64,000 bases of DNA from Silene conica (Eukaryota > Streptophyta > Magnoliopsida > Caryophyllales > Caryophyllaceae), in NCBI GenBank assembly GCA_029255685.2, contig CM055312.2:82439010-82503009 (forward strand), in the 5' to 3' direction. Within the stretch, counting starts at the first letter, position 1; every line of letters begins with the position of its first letter. Positions 52,635 to 64,000 of the stretch are shown here, piece by piece. A model generated the notes under the pieces. That model searched no databases, was not told the origin of the DNA, and was given only the letters and a program-made list of their open reading frames with translations. The translations under genes and the position numbers were made by a program.

Positions 52635-54166
52635 CAGTGACTTATTTTCAACATTATGCACATGGTATTACACTTGGTGTTGATATTTTGTCTCTCTAAT
52701 TGGTCACTATGTTTGGCCAGAACTATGTGTCTCGTGGGAAACAACAGGGGACTGTCCTAGAGCATAGGATAGACTCAATAGGAGAAATAGCCCAATAAAA
52801 ATGAGTTATAATCTGGAAAAAGGAAATTAAGAATTCATATACAGTTACCAAAATCAAAATCACCGATAAACAATCATTCCCATCGCGGTGAACTATCTAT
52901 ACCACCTTCCTACTTTCTGTAGTCATTCATCTCCATACGACCGTCGACCATATCCGCCAACATTAACGATGCTACGGATCACCAAGTATCAGGTTCAATA
53001 TGTGATGAGAAACCATAATAGTACCGTTCATTTCATTCCAAAGTAGCCAACCAAACACCCCTAAAAAGAGCTAACTTGGATGACCGGCTTGCTTAGATGC
53101 TCGGGCATGGGCTAGACTTACAAGGAGAGAGACTTCCAATTTTTAATAGGTTGATTATTATTGCATGGAATTCAAAGACTTAGCAGAGTTATGGTTGTTG
53201 TTATGTAGTGTCCGATCACCGATACCATCGTATGTGGACATGTTGGAGATAGTCTAAAGAACAACAACAAATGTTGTGTTTCTTCAACATTCTTTTATAC
53301 AGTCACTAATTTGACTCGTTTGTTCTTATATCAATATATAGTCAGAAAGGAGTATTATATAACAAATCCTGTTGTTTGAATTTTGTTTCTAATTATGGAG
53401 TTACAAAGTTACATGTATTACACATTCACACTCCCATCAAACCTATTCGGTTAAAAAAAATTTGTACCAACATTGAGTAATCTATTGAGAAAATGCTGCT
53501 GGATTTGGGCATGACGGGTGAAGGTGTATAACCTGGCTGGTAAAGGTGTACGGTGGGCAGGGTTGAGGGTTACTAGTCCATGCACGATAGGAGTGAGGGA
53601 CGGCATGTAATACCTGTCGTTTAGGGACACTCTTGGACGTAGAGAGAGTCCTTAGCGAGAGGCGGAAGAGGATAGCTTTTGTACCTCTTCGATAAGGGGT
53701 ATTCGACCTAGTACGTACTCGACCGAGTATGACCTGGTTCAGCTGAATATTTGTTTAAGAGAGGTTTTAATCACAATCATTTCTAATCATTTCTGTTAGA
53801 ACTTTCTCTCCCAATTTCTTCTACCTCTCACCCTCTCTCGTGCCTTGATGACCCGTCTTGGAAGCTATGGTGCAACTGAGAAGTTGACAATTTGACATAA
53901 CTGATCTCTTTGTCGTCGACGCCCTATTGTTTGTCAGTAAGGTATCATCTTTAGACTTGACCTTGTTTATACCTGACTAGGCTATCGCACACCTATCAAA
54001 AATAAATTCTCTAACACATATGAATGTAGGACAAAGAGGTCGACGTTGTTGCATGAAAATTATAAGTTATAAGTACACTTCTATTCAGTCGGTTTTAACT
54101 TTTTCTGTTATTGATTAATATAATAGTTTATATAATATAATTAAAAAGAGTTTAAGGGTTTGGGTA
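52635..54166. other. Gene-free interval
   Basis: No coding sequence recognised. A CTCGACCGAGT motif near 53720 recurs in the following LTR-like stretch, so 53600-54166 is probably repeat-derived. Confidence 0.45.
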
Positions 54167-54870
54167 TGTAACACCCCTTCCTTGTGTAGCTGAGTTATGA
54201 GTCCCTGTGACTCAACTCGGTCGAGTAAGTCGAGTTTGGTCGAGTAGGCGTAACTCGACCGAGTTGCTCCAATTCGGTCGAGCTGGTTTTTCCGTGTTCC
54301 GAACCACGATTAATTATATATATTAATATGAGGTTAAAATCTCAATTACTCCATTGTAATAAGAAAACAGTAAACCCTAAGCCCCTTTCACCCCTCCATC
54401 TCAAATTCGTCAAGAGTCCTTAGAAAAGGTTTAGACGCGCCGATCATCTAGCCTAGATTGTTGTTAACAAGTAAGTGTCGTTCTTATCATTCCTTTGTCT
54501 TAGATTTTGGTATACCTTGGCGGGTAATTTATATATATGATTCATAGGAGGAGAATTCGTAGAGGAACGTTGGTAGGAAAAACTTGGATTGCTTGCTTGA
54601 TTGTTGCCTTGAGGTAGGCTTTTCCTACTCAGATCTGTGTGAATATAATTTTTTTACGGTACTGTAATGTTTATTTGATATCACCATAGTATTGTGAATT
54701 GAGTTGAGAACATATGTGCGGGACGGTTGCGGGAAACGACTCTCACTCCTACGATCGCTCTTCGTGGGACCCGCCACAGAGGGGATGTGCATATTAAGCT
54801 TTTGGGTACCCCTTGCCGCGAGCAAGTGAAGGATTGATGCGGGGCTTGATGCCAAAGTTATAGTATTCGA
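54167..54870 (+). mobile_element. LTR-like fragment (Ty3/gypsy type?)
   Basis: It begins TGTAACACCCCTTCCTTGTG with CTCGACCGAGTT repeats, and has the LTR-like order of TATA-rich region then CCGCGAGCAAGTGAAGGATT. No right terminus is seen before mariner-derived sequence begins, so it appears truncated. Confidence 0.4.
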
Positions 54871-54924
54871 CCATAACTGCAAAGTTCCTGTTATAGTATT
54901 CCACCATAACTTTCTGAGAACAAA

Positions 54925-55356
54925 GTTGAGCCTATGGTTCTTGTTATCCTTTGTTAAAGCCGGTTTAATGGCATTGCTACGACTTCTCAGTTTGCCCAAT
55001 TTAACCCATGTGTAGATTGTACCTATTGATACACCTAATGCTATACTTAGAGAGGACATTGATCCCCTCTCCGTCTTTTTTATTGCCTTTATTCTTCCAG
55101 CTGGAAATTCCAATGAATTCCTGCCTTTTTTCTCAGGCATTTTGGAGTTTAGGTTCAATGCTTCACCATTTAATCTTTGTTGTTTAGCTATCTTCCATAT
55201 TTCGTATATGGTTTTTTTGTCGACATCGAAGTTTTCTGCAAGTAAATTCATTTGCCCTCTCATTGGTTTCATTTCATTCGAATTTTGGGGTATAATGCAA
55301 CCAATTTTGTTACGCTCATCATTTGTGAGATTATGTTTCACAATTTTCGAGTACAT
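54925..55356 (-). pseudogene. Mariner-like (MLE) transposase, N-terminal fragment
   Basis: From 55356 on the minus strand the frame gives LTNDERNKIGCII, then a helix-turn-helix pair: NFDVDKKTIYEIWKIAKQQR and SSLSIALGVSIGTIYTWVKL, followed by SNAIKPALTKDNKNHRLNFV. This is the DNA-binding half of plant Tc1/mariner transposases. After about 54925 the frame runs into unrelated sequence containing a doubled GTTATAGTATTC motif; the DDD catalytic domain is absent. Confidence 0.75.
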
Positions 55357-56534
55357 AAATAAGTTTGTATTTAGTTTGTTGTTATTTCTACTTTGACTGA
55401 TTTTTTTTTTGCAGGATAGATTGTCGGGTTTTATTTTAAAGAACAGAGGACAGGGACGAAGATGAAGAAGAAACTGGAAAAAGGAGAGAGATTCTATTTT
55501 TTTTTACTTTTGTTATTGCGGTAAAAACTCGGTTTTTTTATCAAAATAATGTTTATAATTAATGCTTCCCAATAGCAATGTCAAATAGCTGTCAGAATAG
55601 GTAAAACAATAGACTTTTGGTGACAAAAATGAATTTTTTTGAAATTTCACCAATTAATTTGGTGGGAAGAAAATATTGGCAGAATTTTCAAAATTTTCAG
55701 GGAAAAAATTGGTCGGGACGGCAAGTTGTAAAGGTATTTACATACTGGTTAATTAAAAGCCTAATCCCAATTAATTCCAATCCACTATTATTATTTTATT
55801 TTATTCTACCTAAAGTAGAAAGTACAATATACAATAATTGTTTATTACTGACATTCTTAATTCTTGTGCCATTTGGATTTGGGGTGATATAAAATGAATT
55901 GAGGGAGTAATATTTTTGAGTTTTACTTTAATTTTTTAAGTTTAATGTTTTAAGAAATAAAATCAAAAACTTTATAGCAAAACTCATAATTTTTAAAACA
56001 AAACTCAAAAATATTATTATAATGCTAAAAAGTTATAAAATGAGTGGTAATACAACAAAATGATCCACTTCCTGTAGGGTAGTAAACGTGCCTCATAATT
56101 TTTTGATAAATTCTACATTTTAATATAAATATGGTAAACGTATGAATTAAGCAAGTAACGTTGTTCTATTTCCTAAAAACTAAAATTTGACGATAAATAG
56201 AGGTAGCTCGATGCCGCCCGACACTAAACCTTGTACTATACTACCCTAACTATTTTCCCTTATTACCCCGGCAAATTAACGTTTAAACAAGATGATTAAG
56301 CAAAGTCATACATGTAAGTATATAACTTACCGTTTCAAAAAACACAAATTCTTATTTGCAACGGCACTATCCGTCGCAAGCTTGTGACGGATACCGTTTC
56401 CTCTCACAAAATACCCATTTCTTCTCTCTCTTCGACACTATTCATGTGGTCCCCTTTCTCCACTAACTCTTTTGTATTCATTTTATCTCACAAAATATCC
56501 GTCACAAATTGTGACCCGTCACAAGCAAGACTTA
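55357..56534. other. AT-rich interval with transposon ends
   Basis: GAATTGAGGGAGTA (55896-55909) looks like a mariner/Stowaway right terminus and may belong to the MLE remnant. At 56355-56530, inverted TCCGTC(G/A)CAAG and TTGTGAC(G/C)(G/C) motifs suggest a MITE in which Harbinger element 2 inserted. No gene. Confidence 0.4.
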
Positions 56535-57108
56535 GGCCCTGTTCTTTCTGGCTTTTTAGAGCTGAACTGAATGGAGCTGAGCTGAACTGAACTGAACTGA
56601 ACTGAACTGAACTGAATCGAGCTGAGCTGAACTGAACTGAACTGAACTGAGCTGAACTGAATCGAGCTGAGCTGAGCTGAACTGAATTGAATTTAATCGA
56701 GCTGAACTGAACTAAGCTGAATGAAAATGAAATTAATAGAAATAACTTAAGTTTAATTAAAGTATACTAACTAATATTAATAATATAAAAAAAATGTTGG
56801 ATTAATACAAATTTGCGATTTTTTAAAGAACAATTATACTAAAAAAATATTAATTTTTAAGTATTTTTTTTTTGTAGTAAACTCTGATGGACTTTGTTTT
56901 TTTTTCTTTTCTTGTGTTTTAAAATTAACAAAAACAACACTTGAATATTTTACGTCTAATTAACATTAGTTATTTTTTTATTATCTAAACATTTTACATC
57001 TAAATGTGGTAAATGTGGCATGTATTTCATTTTTTTTTATCTAAAAGTTAATTATTTTTATATATAAACATTTGTAGGTAAATATTATTTTACGTCTAAA
57101 TGTGGTAA

Positions 57109-57467
57109 GTGTATTTGGGTATCCCGAATCGAGCTGGGTATTTGTCTCCCATTAGCCATCCAAACGTGAGAAACCATGTGCCTGAATATAAGCATACACC
57201 TCCTAGCGGAATATTTGAACATTTTAATTATCAACATTCATCTTTGAGGATGACGGTTGAAATGACGTTTAGTCAGCTGGAGAGAGGTGGAAGGTGTTAA
57301 AAAACATGGCACAAATGACAACGAAATATCAAATGTTAATTATCGTATCCGCTTTTACACTTCATAATTTCATTCGGATGCATAAACTTGGTATTCCAGT
57401 TATACAACATCAAAGTATTCAAAGAAAAACAAATTCAAACATGGATGATAAAGAACGGAAGAAATTA
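57109..57467 (+). pseudogene. Harbinger transposase C-terminal remnant
   Basis: Two frames offset near 57297 carry IPNRAGYLSPI, then HTPPSGIFEHFNYQHSSLRM with a VEMTFSQLE motif, and finally IIVSAFTLHNFIRMHK. These are the conserved end of the PIF/Harbinger DDE nuclease (FN.RHSSLRN..E..FG.LK and ALHNFIR). The N-terminal catalytic part and the MYB-like partner gene are missing. Confidence 0.85.
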
Positions 57468-57594
57468 TCGCCTTAGTTTTGCTATTGCTAAGGGAGTGGG
57501 CGCCCAACTAGTTTCGCGGGTGCCCACCAATTTCATGTAATTTCTCCTTTATTTATAATAAAAGTTCCCGATTCATAATAAAAGATAAAAATAA

Positions 57595-57625
<31 letters not shown>

Positions 57626-57626
57626 T
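57468..57626 (+). mobile_element. 5'-truncated copy of the REL retrotransposon
   Basis: TCGCCTTAGTTTTGCTATTG through AAAGTTCCCG is nearly identical to the minus-strand 3' end of the element at 47922-48030, including codons for the final FAIAKGVGAQLVSRVPT. It ends in a pure TAA run (about 57597-57624). Only about 100 bp of the element survive. Confidence 0.88.
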
Positions 57627-57954
57627 GGGATGTACCTAATAAAGTCGAGCTGAACTGAAATGAAATGAATTAAATGAAGCTGAGCTGAACTGAACTGAAC
57701 GAAGCTGAGCTGAACTGAATTGAGCTGAACTGAATAGAGCTGAGCTGAACTGAACTGAGTTGAACTGAACTGAACTAAATAGAGCTGAGCTGAACTGAAA
57801 CGAGCTGAAAATAAGCCAGAAAGAACAGGGTCTTACTGTTCAAAAAATACTACTACTACTACTACTAATAATAATAATAATAATAATAATTAAAAAAAAT
57901 TACTTATATCGTGTCTAGGTTTAGCTAAATACAAATTGCATTAGCTGCAGGATT

Positions 57955-60900
57955 TCAATTTTTCTCTGCAGCATAATTAATCTCCCATAGCTCAACGTCA
58001 TTCCCTCTCTCGTATTCCCTCACATGCTGAGGAATGACTGAAAGATCAACACACTTTCCACTAAACCCTGAAAAATAGTACTCATTGTGAAACATGCGTC
58101 TCTTTCATGGTCATTTTTCCAGTGAGACAAAAAATTCAACAAGAAAAAAAAAACAAGATGCGTTACCGTTATTGTTTGTCAAATAGCTAAGGAAATGAGA
58201 GTAGCCATTGGCGACAACATCAAGATCATTCATAGTGAAATTGTATCGCTTCTCCAATGCGAGATATAACACCTGAAAGCCCAACAGCAAAACATTATTG
58301 TACCATTACGTCAAGGACGGCTTCATACATTAGAGACATAGGAGTTTTCAACCTAAAAACATTTGACAATGGTAGTTTCTTAGTTCATAATGGGATCAAC
58401 TATGTCTTATGTGACACTTGCATAGGTTGGACCATTCAACTATTATACTCATTCTCGACAACATCGGTATCAAGGTATATTTTTAAGGCTCTTTAAGCTA
58501 ATGATTGAGAATAACTTGAATGCACTTAAATCAGAAAACAGTCTGCTACAGCTGCCTAAGGAGGCAAATTTGCACAGCAGCAGATTAAGGGCTTGTTTTA
58601 TTCGCAAAATAGGAGGGAAGGGGAGGGGACGGGATAGGGGAAAGGAAAGGGAGGAATTTTGATTTGCCTTAGTTAATTCTAGGGATGAATACCTTTTCAG
58701 TATCTTGAGACATCAGTTTTTCCAAAATACTAAAAAAGGCATCAGTTAACTCATCACTATAGATCACATCAGCAGCTAGAAGAACAGACGCTCTGCTGAC
58801 TTCCTCCACCTCAGAAGGTGTCCACAAATACCTGAATGACAGAGTACAATATGAGCAAATTTTCTACTATTCCAGATGACATTGAAATATTGAATAATAA
58901 ATTACTCGGGGAGAGAAAATAATACTCAACCAAATAAGGAAGACTACACAACCCCCCTCCGCGATAGAGGAGGTATACAATGGCACTGACTGATCTTTAC
59001 TGAACTAACTAAAAGACCCAGGATCCTCGAATGCCGTACAGCTATGATATTTTGTGAATTTTGCCCAATTTATGTACGCTGGAGTAATATTTTAAGGGAC
59101 CACTACCTTGTTTGAGCTCCCACATTCAGAGGAGGCCATGGATTCAGCCAATCAAGCTCTCGTACTTTAACTGATTTACTTCTGAACATCCCAGAGTTGA
59201 TGTGAACATTAGTAGCACAGTTATCGAGAACTTCAACGCCATGGTCTGGCAACAAATTTTGTGGCTGATCAATAAAATCTAAGAGAATATGTAATAGCAA
59301 TGTAAATCAAGAGTCTTAGGTGGCATTTGCGGCATTCTAAGGCAGATGCAGCAGAAGAAGCCCAATGATTAGAATTTAGAAATACCTGTTATGAAAACAG
59401 CCTCAGCAACTTGTGCAATTAGGATGCCGACCAACCCTGACAAAGACAGTGATCAGAACCCTGTGGAAAAAAAATAACAAAGCTTCTTCAGGTGGCAATG
59501 GCAGTGACAACCTGAAAACCATGAAATAACTGTTCCCAGAATTGCCAAGAATATGAAATGGATAGTATGCAGCCAACTGTATCACAAGCCTGTTATACTC
59601 TGACTTTCAGTATTAACTTCATATTTACTCTTTACTCTTTCACTTTGGTGATAACTCCAATTTGACGATTACCATTATTTTCCATAGAACCATCATATTG
59701 ACTTGCCAATGCCTGGTTTTCTAAACCTAATCAATCAATCATGAATGTTGAAGGAGTGGGATTAGGGGGTGGAGAAGTTTACCAGTGCCAGCTCCAAGTT
59801 CAATGGCAACAACATCATTGAATCTAGACGAAGAAAACATGTTATGCAGTACATAATCAGCTAAGACCAGTTCTGCTCGCCAAACCTGGAAAGGAACAAT
59901 AATAAGAATATCAGATTAGTTATTCGTAATTTTCAATTCAGCTGTATAATTATACTCAACAGAAAGGTAGTCATGATGATTTCATGTAGAGCAGGAAGAC
60001 ATGATAGATCTTCCTATGATACTGATGCCTGATAGGTGGGGTTCACTTTAATATAACACATGCCGATTTTCAAACATACAAATATAAATATAGGATGTTA
60101 TTGCAAGTTGCAAGTCATTTTCAGAATAAAGATGTTAAATTTGGATGTTATTGTTGAAAATTAGAGAATTATGATTTGTGATGTTTTTTGTTCCTTAAGC
60201 AACCCCAGATAAAAGAGTTTCCAATGTGAATCAAACAAATGTAATTGGTGTTTTTGTACAGGTCCGCCACTGTTTTTCACATCTGCTAATCGCATATTTG
60301 GTGCTGACTAGAGTCAATATAGTAATGGGGTCCCTCTGTATATTAATTGTGAATAAGATAAGGAATGCAGTCTAGTGCAGTAGTGGTGTCTCTGTATTGG
60401 CAATTGAATATGGTTTAAGTAGTTAGTTTTGCAAATCCAAATGGCAAAAGTTCGGAGTGAAATGGCAGTTAAAAGTGAAGAGGTATGGATTAACCCGAAA
60501 AATTGGGATAAGTAGAGAGAAATTTACCTGCAAACCAACACTAGGAATAGTAGAGGTGATATTATGCTGAATGGTGATGCAGCTAGAGTGAGGAATATGT
60601 TCTGCACAAAGATAAGCTTAGCTATTTTGGGGTAAGAGTTAAGAGTGATTTGAATGAGCTTAATTATATGACTGAAAAGGAAGCATTTCCCTGTAACCCG
60701 TATTGCTATAGAAATTGGAAAGAAAAGAAGGTGAATGAATGATGAATGATGAATCATGAATCATGAATCATGAATGAATGAAGATGGAAGAGGAAAGTAA
60801 AACAGACTTTGGCGGCGGCGAGGCAAAACAAGATAACCATCTTGATCAAAATGAATAAGGTGGTTAGGAGAAGATGGGTTGTGCTGGATATATTCATTAT

Positions 60901-61192
60901 CTGAAGCATCAACAAACAAAGTCAAAGTCAATAATGAGAAAAAGCAAAGTAGAGGAGGAATATGTAAATCACAAATTCCAATTTCCAATTTATATAAATA
61001 AATACAGAAAAAGGAGAAGGGTAAAAAGTAGCAAGTACCAAGAGAGAAAGTAAAGTCAGAAATGAAAGGGGCATCATTATTTGGAGGACATCCTAAGTGA
61101 ACTTCACTCATCACCACTTCTGCTGCTGCTGCTTCTCCTTCTTCATTTTGACTGTCCCTCAATTTGCTATCCATTCTTTCTGATTCTTTCAA
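57955..61192 (-). CDS. METTL22: METTL22-like protein methyltransferase
   Basis: Nine exons on the minus strand: 61039-61192, 60808-60900, 60601-60528 (i.e. 60528-60601), 59783-59885, 59386-59436, 59107-59245, 58693-58831, 58167-58272 and 57955-58067. Phases close to 323 aa. The N-terminal [12 protein letters not shown] and [20 protein letters not shown] motifs precede the SAM-binding motif I ([18 protein letters not shown]). Next come [12 protein letters not shown], the family signature [34 protein letters not shown], and [13 protein letters not shown] near the C terminus. This is the METTL21/22 group of SAM-dependent protein-lysine methyltransferases. The donor of exon 2 (CAAA/GTCTGT) is the least certain border. 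Its 3' end is only 123 bp from Harbinger element 2. Confidence 0.9.
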
Positions 61193-61481
61193 CTAGGTCA
61201 AAGAGGACAAAGAAAGCCGCAGATATCTAAGCAAAGTCGGAAACCAATATTCAATCAATCTCCATACCAGGAGGTCTCCTGAGAGACCGCCTCTCAATAA
61301 GCTTATTGAGAGATTATTGTACAAATTTAAGAAAAAGTGGTACTAAAAATAATAAAATGGGTACAAATTATGAATAAAGATAAAACAAGTACATTTACTA
61401 TGTGAATAGGTACGAAACTACTATGGTACGATCAATAACAAAAGGGGCACCCAATACAAATAAAAGGGTACAAAAGAATGG
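61193..61481. other. Upstream region of the methyltransferase gene
   Basis: Contains GAGAGACCGCCTCTCAATAA with GCTTATTGAGAG, a small inverted motif typical of plant MITE fragments. A promoter for the minus-strand gene must lie here but no TATA box stands out. Confidence 0.4.
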
Positions 61482-64000
61482 TGTAACATCCGTATTTTTA
61501 TAAAAGTAAATTTAATAATTTAAAAGTAGTTTACGGAATTTAATAATATTTTAATTATAATTCGTAAGTTTTATTTTTAAGATTTCCGTTAAGTTCGTCT
61601 TAAAAACCATTTAAGCTTAAGATGTCTTGGTTATTTAATATCAACCCGTCTCACATTTCCGTTTCACTTAATTAAAGTCAACCCGACTCAAGTCAAATAT
61701 AAAGTACCCCTCCTTCCTCATTTCACGTTAAACCTATCCTCACCAAAATAAGATACAATAACTTGTTTTCTCCATTTTTGCTCTTTCTCAACTTCACAAA
61801 ATCATCATCCGTTTTCTCATCTCAACTCCGTTTAACTCGAGGTTTTCACCATCGCATTCCTCTCTTCATTTCTGATCTTTCTATCACTTTCGTTTTCAAT
61901 TTCGTGAAACTTCATTTCTGGGCTGTTTTGAGGAGAACTCGAAAATACCCTCTTATAACCCGTTTCGTTGTTTGTAGGTGTCGACATTGACAACCCGGAT
62001 AAGGATTCATATATTATTCAAGACTAGGCGTGAAGAAATCGCTCTTTAAGGTGACGATAATGAGAAACTCGGCCTTTTGTCTATATTAGCACTTTACTTG
62101 ATTTTTAGTATGTTTATCTACTAGAAACATGTTTAGGTTATGTGGATTGTGGTTGTGATGCTGTAAATTAGTTAGTATCATGTTAGGATTTGATGATTAT
62201 ATGTTTCTCACATGGTTTATGGAGGATTGATAATGGGTATGTTGTTTATGTGGAAATAATGGGTGTTTTCAATATTTGATATGGGTAATTATGGGTAATC
62301 TATGATAATGATTTTATGATGCTTCATGAGTGTTGGTATATGCTGTAATTCGTGATTTTAGTAGTGTATACGAAGTATAGAAGCAAATCCTTGAAGTTTG
62401 ATTGAGGTTTAAAGTTGACGAAATGCGTTTTTGCTGAGCAGAGGACTCCCAGCCGGTCTGAGGCCAGCGGCCGGTGGACCGGCTGAGAGCCCCATTTGTC
62501 GTTCTTAATGTTTTTGCAAAACTGATGGGGATTTAGGAAAAAGGGTCCCCAGCCGGTGGACCGGCAGCCGGCCGGCCGGCTGGGAGACCATTTTGTTGTT
62601 TGTGGTTGTTTTTCGTATGCTTGGGAAAAGGGATTCCCAGCCGGTGGACCGGCAGTCGGCCGACCGGCTGGGAGTACCTCCTTGTTGTTTTTGGTTTCGT
62701 CTTTGGCGTAAGAAGTTGGGCCACTTAGCCGGCCAACCGGCAGCCTATGGCTGACCGGCTGAGAGCCCCTGAGCATGTTAAATTGTTTTAACTTATGTTT
62801 CGCATGTCAGATTCGATTGATTCTTTTTCCGTATGTTTCGCATGCTTGTTTGAAGTCCCAGGAAATTGGGCGGCACTTATGTCGGGTTCGGTAACGGATT
62901 TGAGGATGAAAGACCCCCCGGCCGGGCAACCGGAAGGGAGACCGGCTCTCGCCTCAAATTAATTCCCGAAGTTGGCTAAGTGTTTCATGGATGTTTAATG
63001 ATGAGTTATTTACGAAATGATTGTCATTCGAGTTTGAGTTGTTGTACATCTTTGAGATGACATATTGTGATTTGTGTAAACCTGTTGTGCGCTGCTATAG
63101 TACTCGAGTTCTCACCTGATTGCATTGTGTAGCTGGTTGGCCGTAGTGACTTGGTCTCACGGCCAGGTCTTAGATTGTCTGCCCGCCTTCGGGCATATCT
63201 CGTTCCTAGCTAGTTCGGGTCTTGGGGGTGCCTTGTGCACTTGTCGAATCGGGGATCGTGATTCGTTTGCGCTCCGAGAGTCTGGCCAGGTTTAGACTAG
63301 GACAGTCATTTGATGTCGTCCTACCAGGGGGTTGTATAGTCTGAGATTGGGGATGTCGTAGTATATAGTCGAGTCGATTGTCAGCCTGCTCATAGTAGTC
63401 TAGTAGAGTCACTTGGCTGACCAATCTAGTTAGAGTCGAGTCACTTGGATGACCTATCTCTTGTTTGTAGAGTCAGTTGGATGGCCTATTGTTGTAAGAG
63501 TCGAGTCACTTGGATGACCTATCTCTTGTTTGTAGAGTCACTTGGTTGGCCTATAGTTGTTAGAGTCGAGTCACTAGGTGACCTATCTCTTGTTGATATA
63601 ATTGGATGTTGAGTATGCCTTAGTTGCATTTGTGAATGTATGATACTTGGTTATCTTAGTATTGTTCGTCCAAGGCATTGGACGACTCTTAGTCCGGTTT
63701 CGTAAATGGTTTGGATTGAAAGACCCTCCGGCCGGGCAACCGGAAGGGAAACCGACTCTCCTTCCAAATAGTTTCCGAAGTTGGTTGAGAGCCTTGCATA
63801 AGTTTTTGCATGTTGACTTGACATTGAGATATTGAGATTTGTATGCTTCACATGTTTTATATATGCTGGAGTATATTGTATGCTTATGTGTTATGTGTCA
63901 TTGACAATAGGTGGCTAGGAGCACTCTAGTCACTCCCCACTGACTGTGGCGCACATGTTGTATGTGTGTAGGTACATGAGGCTGTTTTGCAGGGGGTTAC
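61482..64000 (+). mobile_element. Long Ty3/gypsy-type LTR, running to the window edge
   Basis: Starts TGTAACATCCGTATTTTTAT and has LTR-like composition throughout with no gene. It ends at the window border in GGGGGTTAC, which would complete the usual TTACA terminus with one more base. It contains repeated GCCGGCTGGGAG/CCAGCCGGTGGACCGGC blocks (62450-62765) and a ~100-bp block present twice (62880-62980 and 63680-63785, sharing CCGGCCGGGCAACCGGAAGG). Confidence 0.5.
63395..63600. repeat. GAGTCACTTGGATGACCTAT minisatellite in the LTR
   Basis: Five or more imperfect units of AGTCGAGTCACTTGGATGAC, followed by CTATCTCTTGTTTGT, are tandem, with half-units interleaved. Confidence 0.85.

Larger units (their letters stand above)
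56535..57832. mobile_element. PIF/Harbinger element 2, internally deleted
   Basis: TTA at 56532-56534 and 57833-57835. Termini are GGCCCTGTTCTTTCTGGCTT and, from the right, GACCCTGTTCTTTCTGGCTT. Arrays of GAGCTGAACTGAACTGAACT lie at both ends. The interior carries the last part of a Harbinger transposase and a retrotransposon fragment. Confidence 0.92.

Overview
This is nuclear DNA from a flowering plant, most likely a eudicot. It is AT-rich and gene-poor. The host genes have GT-AG introns, there is a plant-type tRNA gene, and almost every major class of plant transposon is present. Some repeat motifs (AAGACGGTCTTA, TGACGG(A/G)TC) recall Caryophyllales, but I cannot fix the species.

Only four host genes are supported. 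(1) tRNA-Arg(UCG) at 15386-15459 (+). (2) MFP1, a coiled-coil plastid/thylakoid DNA-binding protein, at 15893-22196 (-); four exons, 785 aa. (3) A cytosolic HSP110/HSP70-15-type chaperone at 41329-46621 (+); nine coding exons plus a 5'UTR intron, 842 aa. (4) A METTL22-like protein methyltransferase at 57955-61192 (-); nine exons, 323 aa. All exon phases in the three protein genes close.

The rest is a mosaic of mobile DNA, much of it nested. The window opens with about 3.5 kb of almost pure (TAA)n, grading into about 0.7 kb of interrupted TAA/CGA repeat. A 5'-truncated L1-type LINE lies at 8.8-12.0 kb. A hAT element with an 8-bp TSD holds a Stowaway-like element (22.7-24.0 kb). A Mutator-like element at 26.8-38.5 kb carries a plant-mobile-domain (PMD) gene convergent with an unknown acidic-tailed ORF. 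Its PMD gene is split by an LTR-like unit, which in turn holds a CACTA element with a captured fimbrin fragment. A MITE inside a MITE sits about 100 bp upstream of the HSP110 TATA box.

Two PIF/Harbinger-type elements with TTA target duplications (47.65-52.63 and 56.5-57.8 kb) each contain a copy of the same unusual non-LTR retrotransposon. The long copy has N-terminal zinc fingers, a reverse transcriptase, a CCHC knuckle and a restriction-endonuclease-like domain. It is bordered on both sides by TAA-type repeat in the same orientation, so a TAA-targeting, R4/Dong-like element in a land plant is the most interesting hypothesis here. The second candidate is the two-gene PMD transposon. A Ty3/gypsy-like LTR fills the right end (61.5-64.0 kb).
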